This document shows, one piece after another, positions 34,401-45,546 of a stretch of 64,000 bases of DNA. The DNA lies in contig CM076991.1 of the NCBI GenBank assembly GCA_039090855.1, positions 72,605,349 to 72,669,348 on the forward strand, read 5' to 3'. Below the pieces are notes generated by a model. The model did no database searches and was not told the origin of the DNA. It worked only from the letters and a program-made list of their open reading frames with translations. The translations under genes were made by a program, and so were the position numbers. The DNA is from Macrothele yani (lineage: Eukaryota > Arthropoda > Arachnida > Araneae > Macrothelidae). Within the stretch, counting starts at the first letter, position 1; every line of letters starts with the position of its first letter.

Positions 34401-35311
34401 AATGTCTCCTCCTGGGTGTTTAAATAATCCTGACATATTTGGCCACGGATGTAGAAGCTACGTTCTGTTCAAGCAAAGGCAAAGAAAGTATTATATATTT
34501 TGCAAAAACTGCCTACTTTGGTTATTTTAAAATTAAATTAGGAGATCAAAGCAAACCGTTGGCGCCTTTCAAGGTATGCCGCACTTGTATTTAAGGTTTA
34601 AGACAAAAAATGGCAAGAAGAAATGTTGTTTGTAATTCTATGGAATGGAGAGAGCTTAAAAAATCACGTAGGTGATTTCAATTTTTTCTTGATAAAATCT
34701 GCTGGCCACGGTGCAAAAAGTAAAAGACATTTTCCCCTAACTTTCTCTCTGCAATTACCTAACGGAAACGATTTTCCTATTCCTTGTCTGCCAATTGAAT
34801 AAGACAATGCAATAGCACAGAACAGTGGATCAAAAGAATTCCAAGTCTACATGACTGAGGTTAGTAAGATCAATCTGTAACTATTTAGGCAGCCCGAACT
34901 TAATGATATTGTATTGTACAAGATCTGAACTTGCCGAAAGGAAGTTCTGAGCTCTTTGGTACTCAACTCAAATTAAAAAAAAAATCTTTACTACCAGGAA
35001 CACATTTTTCGTGGTACAGGCACAATGAAAGAGAATTCGTTCAGTATTTTTCTGAAGAATAGCCATCGGTACGGTTTTGCAACACACATAGAATAATGAA
35101 ATATTTCGATGTAGTTTACACCCTTTCTGAACGATGTTTATTTATTAACTCCTTTCAGAGAAGTTTAAAAGGTGTTGCTTCATATAAGATAATATACTGT
35201 ATATGAGTCTATTCCATTGGCATATTCTGTACGTTTAAAAGAATCATATGAAAGTCTTAAGCTTTTATTAGTTAGGGCAAAATATGAGAAAGACGGATGC
35301 TTTTTGTGTAG

Positions 35312-36185
35312 TGATTTTAAAGTGACCGGCTTGCTGTTTGGGCAACAGGCTGGCGTCACAAAAATGCCTTACTTTTAAAGTGACCGACCTGCGGTTTGGG
35401 CAATAAGTTGGCATCACAAACATGTCTTGCTCTTAAAGTGACCGGCCTGCTGTTTGGGCAACAGGCTGGCGTCACAAGAATGTCCTGCTTTTAAAGTGAC
35501 CGGCCTGCTGTTTGGGCAACAGGCTGGCGTCACAAAAATGACTTGCTTTTAAAGTGACCGGCCTGCTGTTTGGGCAACAGGCTGGCGTCACAAGAATGTC
35601 TTGCTTTTAAAGTGACCGGCCTGCTATTTGGGCAACAGGCTGGCGTCACAAAAATGTCTTGCTTGAAAGTGACCGGCCTGCTGTTTGGGCAACAGGCTGG
35701 CGTCACAAAAATGTCTTGCTTTTAAAGTGACCGGCCTGCTATTTGGGCAACAGGCTGGCGTCACAAAAATGTCTTGCTTGAAAGTGACCGGCCTGCTGTT
35801 TGGGCAACAAGCAGGCGTCACAAGAATGTCTTGCTTTTAAAGTGACCGGCCTGCTGTTTGGGCAACAGGCTGGCGTCACAAGAATGTCTTGCTTGAAAGT
35901 GACCGGCCTGCTGTTTGGGCAACAGGCTGGCGTCACAAAAATGTCTTGCTTTTAAAGTGACCGGCCTGCTATTTGGGCAACAGGCTGGCGTCACAAAAAT
36001 GTCTTGCTTGAAAGTGACCGGCCTGCTGTTTGGGCAACAAGCAGGTGTCACAAGAATGTCTTGCTTTTAAAGTGACCGGCCTGCTGTTTGGGCAACAGGC
36101 TGGCGTCACAAAAATGTCTTGCTTGAAAGTGACCGGCCTCCTGTTTGGGCAACAGGCTGACGTCACAAAACTGCCTTGCTTTTAG
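35312..36185. repeat. Minisatellite, 15 units of 57-58 bp, derived from transposase coding sequence
   Basis: AGTGACCGGCCTGCTGTTTG recurs at 35321, 35379, 35437, 35495, 35553, 35611, 35668, 35726, 35783, 35841, 35898, 35956, 36013, 36071 and 36128. The first units are 58 bp. From 35611 on, 58- and 57-bp units alternate (CTTGCTTTTAAAG versus CTTGCTTGAAAG), making a 115-bp higher-order repeat. Each unit encodes the FKVTGLLFGQQAGVTKMSC segment of the surrounding transposase, which is single-copy in the element at 55-57.5 kb. Some variants (ATTTGGGC, CAAGCAGGCG) recur in phase with the higher-order period. Confidence 0.96.
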
Positions 36186-36235
36186 TGCGAGTGGAACAGC
36201 TGGGCTAAAAGCAAGTATAGGGAATTGAGGAATAG

Positions 36236-36395
36236 GGCGCCTGGAATGCGTTTGCTATCTGGTTCTAAAAACGCATTACGTGGGCCATGTGAAAACACAA
36301 ATTTGCCGCTGACGGGGATCGAAGTCGCTTCGCCTCGCTCCGGAGTGAGTTGTTCGAACCGACTAAACTACACCGTCGTAATGTATCGTTGTCAA
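36236..36395 (-). repeat. tRNA-headed SINE, family 2 (minus strand)
   Basis: On the minus strand the sequence GGTGTAGTTTAGTCGGTTCG resembles an A box, followed by CGACTTCGATCCCCGTC (B box) and the tail AAATTTGTGTTTTCACATG, which matches the tail of the SINE at 9451-9545. It interrupts the decayed transposase text. Confidence 0.55.
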
Positions 36396-37109
36396 TCTGT
36401 GGTCTCGATACGTGCTTCACCTCTGTAGTACATCACAGCCATTAGTTGATCACACAAAAATGTTACTTCTGCCACTGCACCTAAACTTGGGTTTAATGGT
36501 GCAGTTCCTTAAAGCTTTGGATAAAGAAAAATGACCGATTCAAATTCATTTCAGAAAAATTCTTAACTACTGCATATGAAATGCTTACAGAGGGCAGCTC
36601 TATTGTGCCTCAGATTCCAAAATTGCTGATGGACAGAGAATTTGAAAAATAAATGTGAGTGCGCTTCAAAAAAGTGACTGAAAACTTTTTGGGCAACAAA
36701 AAAAAGATCAAAATTCCAAAACTATTGTTAAAAACATGCGATAAAACCGTTTAAAACTTTGTTGCAACGTGAGTTTAAAACCCATGTTTCGAATATGCAC
36801 ATTGATTACTTCCCAAAACATTTAGGTGATGTAAGTGAAGAGCAAGGAGAAAGATTTCGTCAAGACATTAAGGAAATGGAAAAGAGATGTCAGGAAAGAT
36901 GGAATATGTACATGATGGCTGATTGCTGTTCAATGCTGAAACGGTAGCAGGCCCAATGACGGAAATCGCTGTGCAAGGAAATGAAAATTTCATCCATCAT
37001 AATTGCACGTACATGAGAAAAGTCATATAATTTAACAAATATTACTAAAGATGTTTTTGAAATACGTCAATTTTTATATGGTAAGTAATATTATATAATT
37101 AATAACAAG

Positions 37110-38022
37110 GCACTGTACTCCAACTATACTTGTAATCCGAAATTTTTGGCGTAGAATTGAAATAAAAGTTTCCAAGCTTTCGCACATCAACCAGATGGCT
37201 TTTTCAAGGAAAGTAGACAGCAAACTGCAAACTGAATAATAGAACACTTCAACGATCTGAACACGGTGATTTAACTAGACAATAAATGAATAGATGCGAA
37301 TGTGATAATTATTCATTCAAAGAAGCGAGACGTCACGTTGGTTGGGCACGCGGCATCGTGGAAGGAAAAACAGCATTCTTTAGAGAACTGGTTCCAAATT
37401 AAGCAATTCTAGAGAGACGCTATCATTGCAAGCCTCACTCTTGGTAATGATTACTAAGGTTCGACGAATGGCAGTAGATTTAGGCGTCGAGTAGGCAGCT
37501 AATTTTTTTATATCATCCCACATAGGATCAGCGGACCTAAATTTGACATCTCTAGATAGGGGAGTGTTTACTTTTTCGTCCCTTGTGTCTTTTAGGTTCG
37601 CTGATTCAAATTCTAAGCGAACATTTGGTTATTCCGATGTAGTATCGCTTGGACCTGCCCGGATGTCGTAGAGGGATGGCATAAACACCCGTTTCATTGA
37701 AAAGAGGGGGCTTGATGCCAATATTTCTCTTAAGTATGGTATATAAAGATGCCGGAGATCTTACGCCGACAGCAAAATTCATCTTCTTGAGCACTTTCTT
37801 GAGTTGATATGAAACATTTGGTTTGTATGGAATAGAGCCGATGTAGCTTAGTTGTGGCATAGAAAGATTAACACGACTGGTTCTGTTTTTTTCGATAAAG
37901 TTATGTTTCTGGTTAGAGGTGTATCCTGCCTCAGTGGCCAGCTCGATGATAATTTTTAGTTCACAATGTCTAGTACGAACATCGGAGGAGAAGGCGAAGA
38001 CTCTTTTAATTCCAGAACGAAA
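37110..38022 (-). pseudogene. Penelope-like element A: GIY-YIG endonuclease end and 3' terminus
   Basis: The minus strand reads MPQLSYIGSIPYKPNVSYQL, LKKMNFAVGVRSPASLY, then GVYAIPLRHPGRSKRYYIGI and TKCSLRI. The (G)VY..(K)YYIG pair is the GIY-YIG nuclease signature found at the C-terminus of Penelope-like elements. The next codon, Arg in the family, is a TGA here; the text then continues as ISE.KR..RDEKV. The non-coding 3' end runs to about 37110 and is matched by 43.2-43.56 kb on the plus strand. The N-terminal neighbour of this segment is now 2.5 kb away because a Helentron-like element is inserted at 38023. Confidence 0.85.
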
Positions 38023-40516
38023 CAAGAAAGATGACACCGAATTTTCGGGTGTAATAAGCACGTCTTTTGAATCCGTTCTGACGCAAATTAAATTTATCAA
38101 AGCTATTCAAAGTCAATGGAACAGGTATGGAAAACAATAGATCTGACGAAAGTAACATTTCAATCGGGTTTTTCATCCCTCAGATATTGCTGTAAACGGA
38201 ATCGTGAGCTTACGAACTCTTAGAAACAGAGATATCGACAAAAATAAGATGTGACTTTACGTCCCCTGGTGGAAAAACCATGCATTATTTTAGGAAGAAA
38301 GTATTATCAAAAGGTGTATCCATATAAGCGGTATCGGTCGAAGAAAAAAATTAGTCGAATTTTCAGGAGCCCAGATTTTGCAACAAATACTTCAGAAGCA
38401 GAAATTAACACTTATGACCCCTGGTTGCTAAACCATTCTCTACCAAACATTAGAAATTATGTGAAAAATATTTTCCATCAGGTCTTGTATGCGATAAGGG
38501 AAGAACTTTTCAAATCGCAGCTTTAGAAGCAGAAATAACGCAGAAAACGCGATTTACCTTTTTGCCCCCTAGCGGAAAGTCTATGATTTACTTGTAAATT
38601 TTGAATTTATAGGAAAAGCATTTCGCATCGGAAACACTATCCAAAAAAGAAGGAATTTTTCAAATCGGACTCTTAGAAGTAGAGATATTGACAAGTAAGA
38701 TATACATCTACCCCCTGGCGTAGAAACCATGCATTATTTCAAGAAGAAAATGTTCCTAAAAGGTTTGTCGACATGAGTAGTATCGGTCAACAAACGACTT
38801 TTTTTTCAATCTGGATTTTAGAATCTCATATTTTGCTGCAAATACATCAGAAGCGGAAATTAAGACTTACGCCACCTGATGGCCAAACCATATTTTTACA
38901 AAAATTGGAAATTATGTGCAAACGATTTCCCATCAGGAGCTGTATCCGGTGCAGAAATTTTTTTTCAAATCGGAGATTTAGAAGCAGAGATACAGGGGAA
39001 ACGCAATTTACATTTACGCCCCTAGCGAAAAGTCTGTGAATTACTTGAAAATTTTGAAATTATATGAAACACATGTCACACTGGAAACATTATCCAACAA
39101 AGAAGGATTTTGTCAAATCGGACGCCTAGAAGCAGAGATATTGACAAAAATAAGATATACATCTACACCCCCTGGCGTAGAAACCATGCACTATTTTAGG
39201 AAGAAAATGTTTCTAAAAGGTTTGTCGACATGAGTAGTATCGGTCAACAAACGACGTTTTTTTTCAATCGAGAATTTAGAAGCTCACGTTTTGCTGCAAA
39301 TACATCAGAAGCGGAAATTAAGATTTGCGCCCCCTGGTGGTCAAACAATTTTTTTTTACCAAAATTAGAAATTATGTACAAAATTAGATTTCCCATCAGG
39401 AGCTGTATCCGGTGCAGAAAGAATTTTTCAAATCGGAGATTTACAAGCAGAGATATAGGGGGAAACGCAATTTACCATTACGCCCCCTAGCGGAAACTCT
39501 ATGAATTACTTGAAAAATTTGAAATTATATGAAAAACATGTCACACGGAAAGCACTATCCAACAAAGAAGTAATTTTTCAAATTGGACTCCTAGAAGTAG
39601 AGATATTGACAAAAATAAGATATAAATCTACGCCCCCTGGCGGAGGAACTGTGAAATATTTTAGGAAGAAAATATTCCGAAAAGGTTTATCGACGTGAGT
39701 GGCATCGGCCCACGAAAGAATTTTTCAATCGATATTATAGAAGCTCAGATTTTATGGCAAATACATCAGAAGCAAAAATTAACACTTACGCCCCCTGGTG
39801 GCCAAAGTATTCCTTACCAAAAATTTCAAATTATATCCAAAATATTTTCCATCAGGAGATGTATCCGCTGAAGAAAAAATTTTCAAATCGGAGTTTTAGA
39901 AGAAGAGTTATCGAGGAAAAGGTAATTTACTTTTACGCCCCCTAGCGGAAAATCTATGCGTAATTTGAAAAAGTTACTATATCTAAAATACTTTTCGATA
40001 TAAATGGAATCGAAAGATAAAAATTGTTTTTTTATCAGATGTTTAGAAGCAAATATGTGGAATAAGACGTATTTTTGAATTCGACATCATCTGCATTTAC
40101 GCCCACTACCGGCGAAATTTTACATCGTAAAAAAAAAACGAAATGAAGGATCATCAAATTTTTGAAGATGACAATCCGTTTTTTGGCGTAAATGTGACAA
40201 GGATGGTAAGTCAGATAATATTTGAAAACTTGAAAATTTTCATCGTCCTGGAGCGGGGCTCGAACCCGCGTCTCCCAGAAAACGCCTAGGTATGCTAGGC
40301 GTTTTCTGGGAGACGCGGGTTCATGAAAGAAGGATCATATGCAAATGATGATCCTTCTTTCATGAAGGATCATCATTTGCATATTTCAAGCTTCCCAATG
40401 CAAAAAAAAAAAATTCAAATCGGACTAATAGTTGCAGAGATTTCGTGGGTACAGACGGACGGACGGACAAACCGATAACAGAAGCATCATTTTTTTTTAC
40501 AAAAGACGTGCTAAAA
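38023..40516 (-). mobile_element. Helentron-like non-autonomous element (HINE type), copy 2, inside a Penelope element
   Basis: It has the same plan as 12784-14573: terminal hairpin ACACCGAATTTTCGGGTGT (38034-38052), sub-terminal inverted repeats AGCACGTCTTTTG (38057-38069) and CAAAAGACGTGCT (40500-40512, exact), and a central tandem array. The core CGCCCCCT(A/G)GCGG recurs at about 38257, 38413, 38563, 38712, 38868, 39015, 39165, 39325, 39479, 39631, 39787, 39935 and 40098, i.e. 13 units of ~155 bp in four near-complete rounds of a three-variant higher-order repeat. Its limits are defined by the uninterrupted Penelope sequence at 42640-42700: insertion fell in a T-rich spot between CAGCTT and TTCGTT, consistent with the T-T target of Helentrons. 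It is non-coding. A block of fold-back palindromes with a tRNA fragment (40247-40384) is inserted near one end. Confidence 0.82.
40247..40384. repeat. tRNA 3'-half fragment with three overlapping perfect palindromes
   Basis: 40262-40289 and 40295-40322 are exact 28-bp inverted repeats with a 5-base loop. 40320-40338 and 40348-40366 (19 bp), and 40337-40356 and 40365-40384 (20 bp), are two more that overlap each other. The first arm plus its left flank has a tRNA T-arm on the minus strand (GCGGG-TTCGAGC-CCCGC) followed by an acceptor-like strand. The other Helentron-like copy lacks this block at the same place (about 14405), where AATGAAGGATCATCATTCGC is continuous. Confidence 0.9.
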
Positions 40517-40518
40517 AA

Positions 40519-42400
40519 GCTGTTTTGTAATCATCGGGGCAGAATGAACTGCGGAGCATCTGATTGGAGACAGACGTGGATTCATAATAAACTTCCGTGC
40601 GGAAGCTATTTTCAGACAATTAAGGCACTATTGTATTCAAGCTCCATGCTGAAATTGGTCGTAGAGTGCATATCATTGACTTTATCGAGGAAAGGCTCTT
40701 TCCGTGAGGCCATATGAAAAATATGTCGTCCGCGTATCATAACCAGGTGGTAGGCTTTGAAGTGATGTTAGTGAATATACAGTATATTGCTCAATTGGGC
40801 GAAGTATTGCTTTAGCGAAAACGGCTGAAAGTGAGGATCCAATCGGAGCGACACTTATCTGCTTAGAGATTTTCCCTTAGAAACTGAAGTAGCTGGAATT
40901 TGAGATCAAGTCCATTAACTTGAATATGCCGAGGCGAGATTCCTGCGAATAAAGTGATGAATAGATATAGCCTCTTTCAACGTTCTGATGGTTTGCGGCA
41001 CGGAGACCAATGGGTACTACATCAAAACTGCCGATAATGTCGCTTTGTTGAACAATGAGTTGCTTGGCTTTCGTGATAAAATCTTGAATGAAAGTTATTG
41101 TAAAGTCTGATTCAGTTAAATAACTAGTCAGGAATTTGAATAGTGCTTCCTCTAAATAGTACGTCGGTGCGGACCTCCTAGACACGATCGGTCTCAATGG
41201 GTTGCCGGGCGGTGTGCGTTTAAATAAGTCTCCCGAAGAGTTTTGGGATCTTAGGGCCAGGCGGTAATTTAGCGGCTTCCTTGAGATCGTCCGGAATAGA
41301 GGTTAGTCGTGCAGCTCTTTGTACCTGTGCAATTCAAGAATTCAGAGGGTTCGTTCGTGAGAATTTAGACTCAAAATCGGATATAGAATCCTCAAGTTCC
41401 TAATTGTAGTCCGCTGTGTCGATAATTGCTATCTGGCCGGATTTGTCTTTCTTTTTGGTTGAGGGCTTAACGATCAGTGTGAGCAACTCAATCAGCTATG
41501 AGCAGTGGCCCGTCCCAAATTTCGGATCACTGGTTCCAGAAAAGGGAGGGAGACAATGCCGTAAGACAGACACAACATCTAAGCCTCACCGGGATTCGAA
41601 CACGGACCCACTTGGACGAAAATTCACAAGCCAGCGCTTAGACCCTTGCATCACCGGGATGTCCTATATTTGTCCGTTAGCGTTAACATTATGGAAAGGT
41701 CATTTCTAAATATTGAAATCGACCTCGGAATTTTTAAATTACTAAGCGTTTGTTTTGGATTGTACCATGATTTTAACCTAGAGCAAGAGAGTTGGCCTAG
41801 TTCGTCTTTGTCGTTTTCTGGAACTCGCGATATCATGCTCTCAAACTCAAGAACGATGCTTTTTGGGTTCAGTCTCAATCGGAAGCAGAATTCTTGTTCA
41901 TATTCCAAAACTTAAGTTTCTTCTATAGGGAGAGCGTCCGGTTAGAAATTTTGACGAAGGGAATAGTGAAATCTTTAGGTTTAGGAGTCTGGGAAAACTT
42001 CAAGTGGTCCAGTTGCTGGATGTGTCCGGAGGAAGGAAGACTGGAGTCTTTCAACTAACATGTACATTCGGAGGTTAGGTTGTTGAGCATTCGAATGGTT
42101 AGGTTGTTGAACATTCGGAGGGTTAGGTTGTTGAAGGTAATCGGGTCGCAAATCCTATGCAACTTCATATATAGGGTGTAGTAATTGGTATCCAATGACA
42201 CGACATCCTTTTTTTCAGGTTCACTATCCTTGACAGGAGCTGGCGCAGAAACCTGTGTCCTTTTTCTTCTCAAATCGTGAACCTTTTACCGACGTCTTAA
42301 AATCAACGAATTTTGAATCATGCCGAATGTCCCGCAAGCGGTTAAAAATAGGACGGTTCCTTCACCAGTTTAAGTCTCAGCTGTCGGAATAATTTAAAGG
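40519..42400 (-). pseudogene. Penelope-like element A: reverse transcriptase region
   Basis: On the minus strand, in mixed frames: DKSGQIAIIDTADY (about 41445-41400), IPDDLKEAAKLPPGPK (about 41290), RPIVSRRSAPTYYLEEALFK (41197-41135), IIGSFDVV (about 41025), SAVFAKAILRPIEQY (about 40830-40790), YADDIFFIWPHG (near 40734-40695), then FSMELEYNSA. RPIVS..(G/A)PTY, the VF-(K/E)A(I/F)-RP block and YADDIFFIWPHG are diagnostic of Penelope-like reverse transcriptases, which are related to telomerase. A TGA directly precedes the YADD. The N-terminal part (about 42290-41650) is readable but unplaced. Several stops make it inactive. Confidence 0.85.
41501..41665 (-). repeat. tRNA-headed SINE, family 1 (copy b, minus strand)
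   Basis: The minus strand has GGTGATGCAAGGGTCTAAGC (A-box region), GTGTTCGAATCCCGGTGAGG (B box) and a tail CTCCCTCCCTTTTCTGGAAC...GGGACGGGCCACTGC, matching the copy at 21.3 kb. It is inserted in the Penelope reverse transcriptase region. Confidence 0.7.
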
Positions 42401-42414
42401 TGTCCCACAAAGTT

Positions 42415-42573
42415 CGGATAGTACAAAACTAAATAATAACAAGAAACTGTACACCAAATATACTTATAGTATAACTATGCGTACTAATATAATTCGAATT
42501 TATTGGCGTAGAATAGAAATAGAAGTTCCCAAGCCTTCGCACATCATCCAGATGGCTTTTTCAAGGAAGACAA
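42415..42573 (-). repeat. Penelope-like element pseudo-LTR (3'-end segment upstream of element A)
   Basis: The minus strand from 42573 repeats the non-coding 3' end found at 37110-37210 (CTTTTTCAAG...CATCTGG, then GCGAAGGCTTGGGAACTTC and TATTTCTATTCTACGCCAAT). A partial tandem copy ahead of the body is the usual Penelope arrangement. Confidence 0.75.
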
Positions 42574-43560
42574 ACAACCGCCTTCGCACATAAATCTGTT
42601 TTAAGCCCATGGCCGTTCCCAACCTCATGCTCCACAGTTCATTCTTCCCGATGATTACAAAACAGCTTCCTTCTGTCCTCAAATCAGAAGAATCTTTGCC
42701 GTCTTCTTCGATGTTCGTTCTAAACAGTGTAAACTAAAAACATCATCGAACTGGCTTCTGAGCCAGGATATACCTCTAATTAGATGAATATTATTCATCT
42801 AGTTATTCATTGAATAACTTTATCGAAAAAACCAGAACCAGTCGTGTTAACTTTCTATGCCGCAACTACGCTACCTCGACTCTATTAGATACAAAACAAA
42901 TATTTCATATCAACTCAACAACGTGCTCAAGAAGATGAATTTTGCTGGCGGTATAAGGCCTCCGGCATCTTTATATACCATGTTTAAGATAAATATTGTC
43001 AAGTCCCCTCTTTTCAATGAAACGGATGTTTATGTCATCCCTCTACGACATCCGGGCAGGTCCAAGCGGTACTACATCGGAATGACCAAATGTTCGCTTA
43101 GAATTGGAATCAGCGAACATAAAAGGGACACAAGGGACGAAAAAGTGAAGTCAAATTTAGGTCCGCTGATCCTATGTGGGATGATATAAAGAAATGAGCT
43201 GCCTACTCGGCGCCTAAACCTTAGAAATCATTAGCAAGAGTGAGGCTTGCAATGATAGCGTCTCTCTAGAATTGTTTAATTTGGAACCAGTTCTCTAAAT
43301 AATGCTGTCTTTCCTTTCACGATACCGCGAGCCCAACAAGCGTGACGTCTCGCTTCTTTGAATGAATAATTATTACATTTGCATCTATTCATTTATTGTC
43401 TAATTAAATCACCGTGTTCAAATCGTTGAAGTGTTCTATTATTCAGTTTGCAATTTGCTGTCTACTTTTCTTGAAAAAGCCATCAGGTTGATGTGCGAAA
43501 GCTTGGAAACTTTTATTTCAGTTCTAGGCCAATAAATTCGGATTGCTGGTATTTTTATAT
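42574..43560 (+). pseudogene. Penelope-like element B: 5'-truncated, GIY-YIG end, plus strand
   Basis: The element is head-to-head with the pseudo-LTR of element A. 42640-42720 (CGATGATTACAAAACAGCTT onward) is the uninterrupted version of the site where the Helentron-like element sits in copy A. The frame 42857-43189 reads MPQLRYLDSIRYKTNISYQL, LKKMNFAGGIRPPASLYT, NETDVYVIPLRHPGRSKRYY, IGMTKCSLRIGISEHKRDTR: a GIY-YIG domain whose expected Arg after SLRI is Gly. The 3' non-coding end to 43560 mirrors 37110-37560. The reverse transcriptase is absent. Confidence 0.88.
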
Positions 43561-45343
43561 TATTTTAAATATTACATAATATTTTCTATCTTTCTTTCTA
43601 TTTATTTGTTTGTAATAGCGATTAAAATTCCCAGAAAATGTGTCAAAAAGCAAATTTCTTCCCCAGATGGTGAAAACATCTGACATGATACAAAGAACTC
43701 AAATGTAATTTTGAAATGGTGCACAAAAACGATTTGGAACCTGTCACTTTAAAAACATCTTAAGATTGATTCTAAGGAACAGACAGAGCTGTGCAATCAT
43801 TCAGTACCTTTTACTCACTGTACTGTTACTTAGAACTGCAATCAATCTGCAACTTATGTATTAAACATTTCGTTAAATTCCATAAAGGCATATTTGAAAA
43901 ATCAGATTTTTTACATCTCAAACGCAACTTTAGCATATGTAAGTATCACGTGACTCAAAAACAATCTCCCGTTAAGGAACGGTTATTGGACTAAATGTTT
44001 TATAGTGTTTCAGTGAACATCTATAGTTCTTGTATTTAACTACAGCAGCCAAATCGGTTTTACTCTGCGTAGAGTCATTCTCCGAAGAAAAAACGTCATA
44101 TTTGTTTTAATATCTCTAACATTCAACAATCTAAAATAGAAATATTGTACATAATACGCTCTTGAATGTTTTTAGCATTTTCAAAAGATAATGCGGTCAT
44201 CTTCCGAGTCGTTTCGATTAGTTTTCCTGAATCGATTTCTCGTGATGTCAAGTTGAATAATTTTTCTCCTGTTACAGGTCTGTGTATGTTTTGAAATCTA
44301 TTATTGTATATTCGTGTACATTCTGCAGCGAACCATAAGAAATATGAAAATAATCTGTAGCTATATTCTTTTTTGAATATTTAGCTACATTCACATTCTA
44401 CATTGACCTACTATCTCTATGTAAAAAACCCAACCTATGTTATGGTTGTACTTCTGAGGCGTATATACATGTGTGTGTCTGTTTTAACTCATACTTGTAA
44501 GACATACACATATACAACCTTGTACTTTACCATGAAGCTCCACATAAATTAGTTAAAAACGTTTTGAACTACGCCCATTTTCTTATTTCATGTTCATTTT
44601 ACTGGGAATATATGCGTATTTTCGAAAAGTCTTTATAAAGAATTACTTTTGAAACGATTCATTCGGTTTTACTCGATCAGTGTAAATAATGAGATATAAG
44701 TTTGCAAGATAAATTTTCCGTTTTTCAGATGTAGAGAATGATCGCCTGAGACAAGACAAATTCCAAGGGGCAAAACTGTCTCCAGAGGAAAGTGCATAAT
44801 GTACTAAAGTTGTCTGGATTTTCTTAAAGATGAAGGCTGGTAAAATTTGCATACTTTTTGCAGTTTTTCAATCGTATAGAATAACAGGAGAGTAGAACTC
44901 GTGGCTGGTGTTTTTTTCTTTCTGAAATCAATATTTTGTTTTTTGAAAGAGTCAGAAAATGGAAGAAAAGTAAAATTTTATTCACAGATTTAAATTTAGA
45001 GGTAATAATTTAGTGAAAGAACTTAAAACCCCGTTTTTTTTATAACAAAAACTGATATAGGGTACATTGAAATTCAATCAATTTGCACTTCTCGTTTTTT
45101 AAGAAATGACCTAAATTTACATTTATATTAATTAAAACTGTTCTCCTTGAAACATATTGTACATTCATGTCTTGAATGAAAACTTTCTCGAATTTAAACA
45201 AAGGAATTTGACCTCAAAAATGACATTTCAAGGAGAACAGTTTTAGTTTATATTTCCACAAATGACATATGGAACATGCCTTAGTTTTTAATCACTAAGA
45301 TACTTTGAAATATATATATATATAAGGAAATTCCTTTTCAAGA

Positions 45344-45379
<36 letters not shown>

Positions 45380-45546
45380 GAAAGCAAAAAGGCAGAAAAG
45401 AAGGAACAATTTAAAAATTCATGTAATATTATACAGTACATTAGAAGTATATTTTTCCTCTTTTTGAAATGAACTGAAATATTTCTACAACGAATAAAAG
45501 TTTTTATCAATCAAATAATATATTTATATTACTGCAAAAATTGCAG
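43561..45546. other. No gene recognised (end of MFSD12 intron 2)
   Basis: Contains a 20-bp perfect inverted repeat (45133-45152 and 45226-45245, TAAAACTGTTCTCCTTGAAA), a 31-base A run (45345-45375) and short TA repeats. No protein motif was seen in the short frames. Confidence 0.5.

Larger units (their letters stand above)
34401..36950 (+). pseudogene. Decayed transposase gene of the CACT-ended transposon family, copy 2, carrying a minisatellite
   Basis: Alignment by eye to the element at 55149-57564 gives the same protein in order. GCLNNPDIF is at 34417. VKTAYFGYFKIKLGDQSK spans a frame change, with VCRTCI near 34578. SVRLKESYESLKLLL is near 35230, CSDFKVTGLLFGQQAG at 35306-35350, and CEWNSWAKSKYR after the array. 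KMLLLPPLHLNLGLM is near 36458, VPQIPKLLMD near 36606, and HIDYFPKHLGDVSEEQGERF with the following QDIKEMEKR at 36798-36890. Stops and shifts are frequent. The middle of the gene is expanded by the tandem array 35312-36185, and a SINE lies at about 36236-36395. I found no terminal inverted repeats for this copy. Function is inferred only from the paralogue. Confidence 0.75.

Noticed and set aside
35624..36166. Repetitive minus-strand protein (TPACCPNSRPVT...)
   Set aside because: Antisense of the minisatellite; it exists only because the unit happens to lack stops in that frame.
35312..36185. CRISPR-like regular repeats
   Set aside because: Units are contiguous with no unique spacers, come from a transposase gene, and the genome is eukaryotic.
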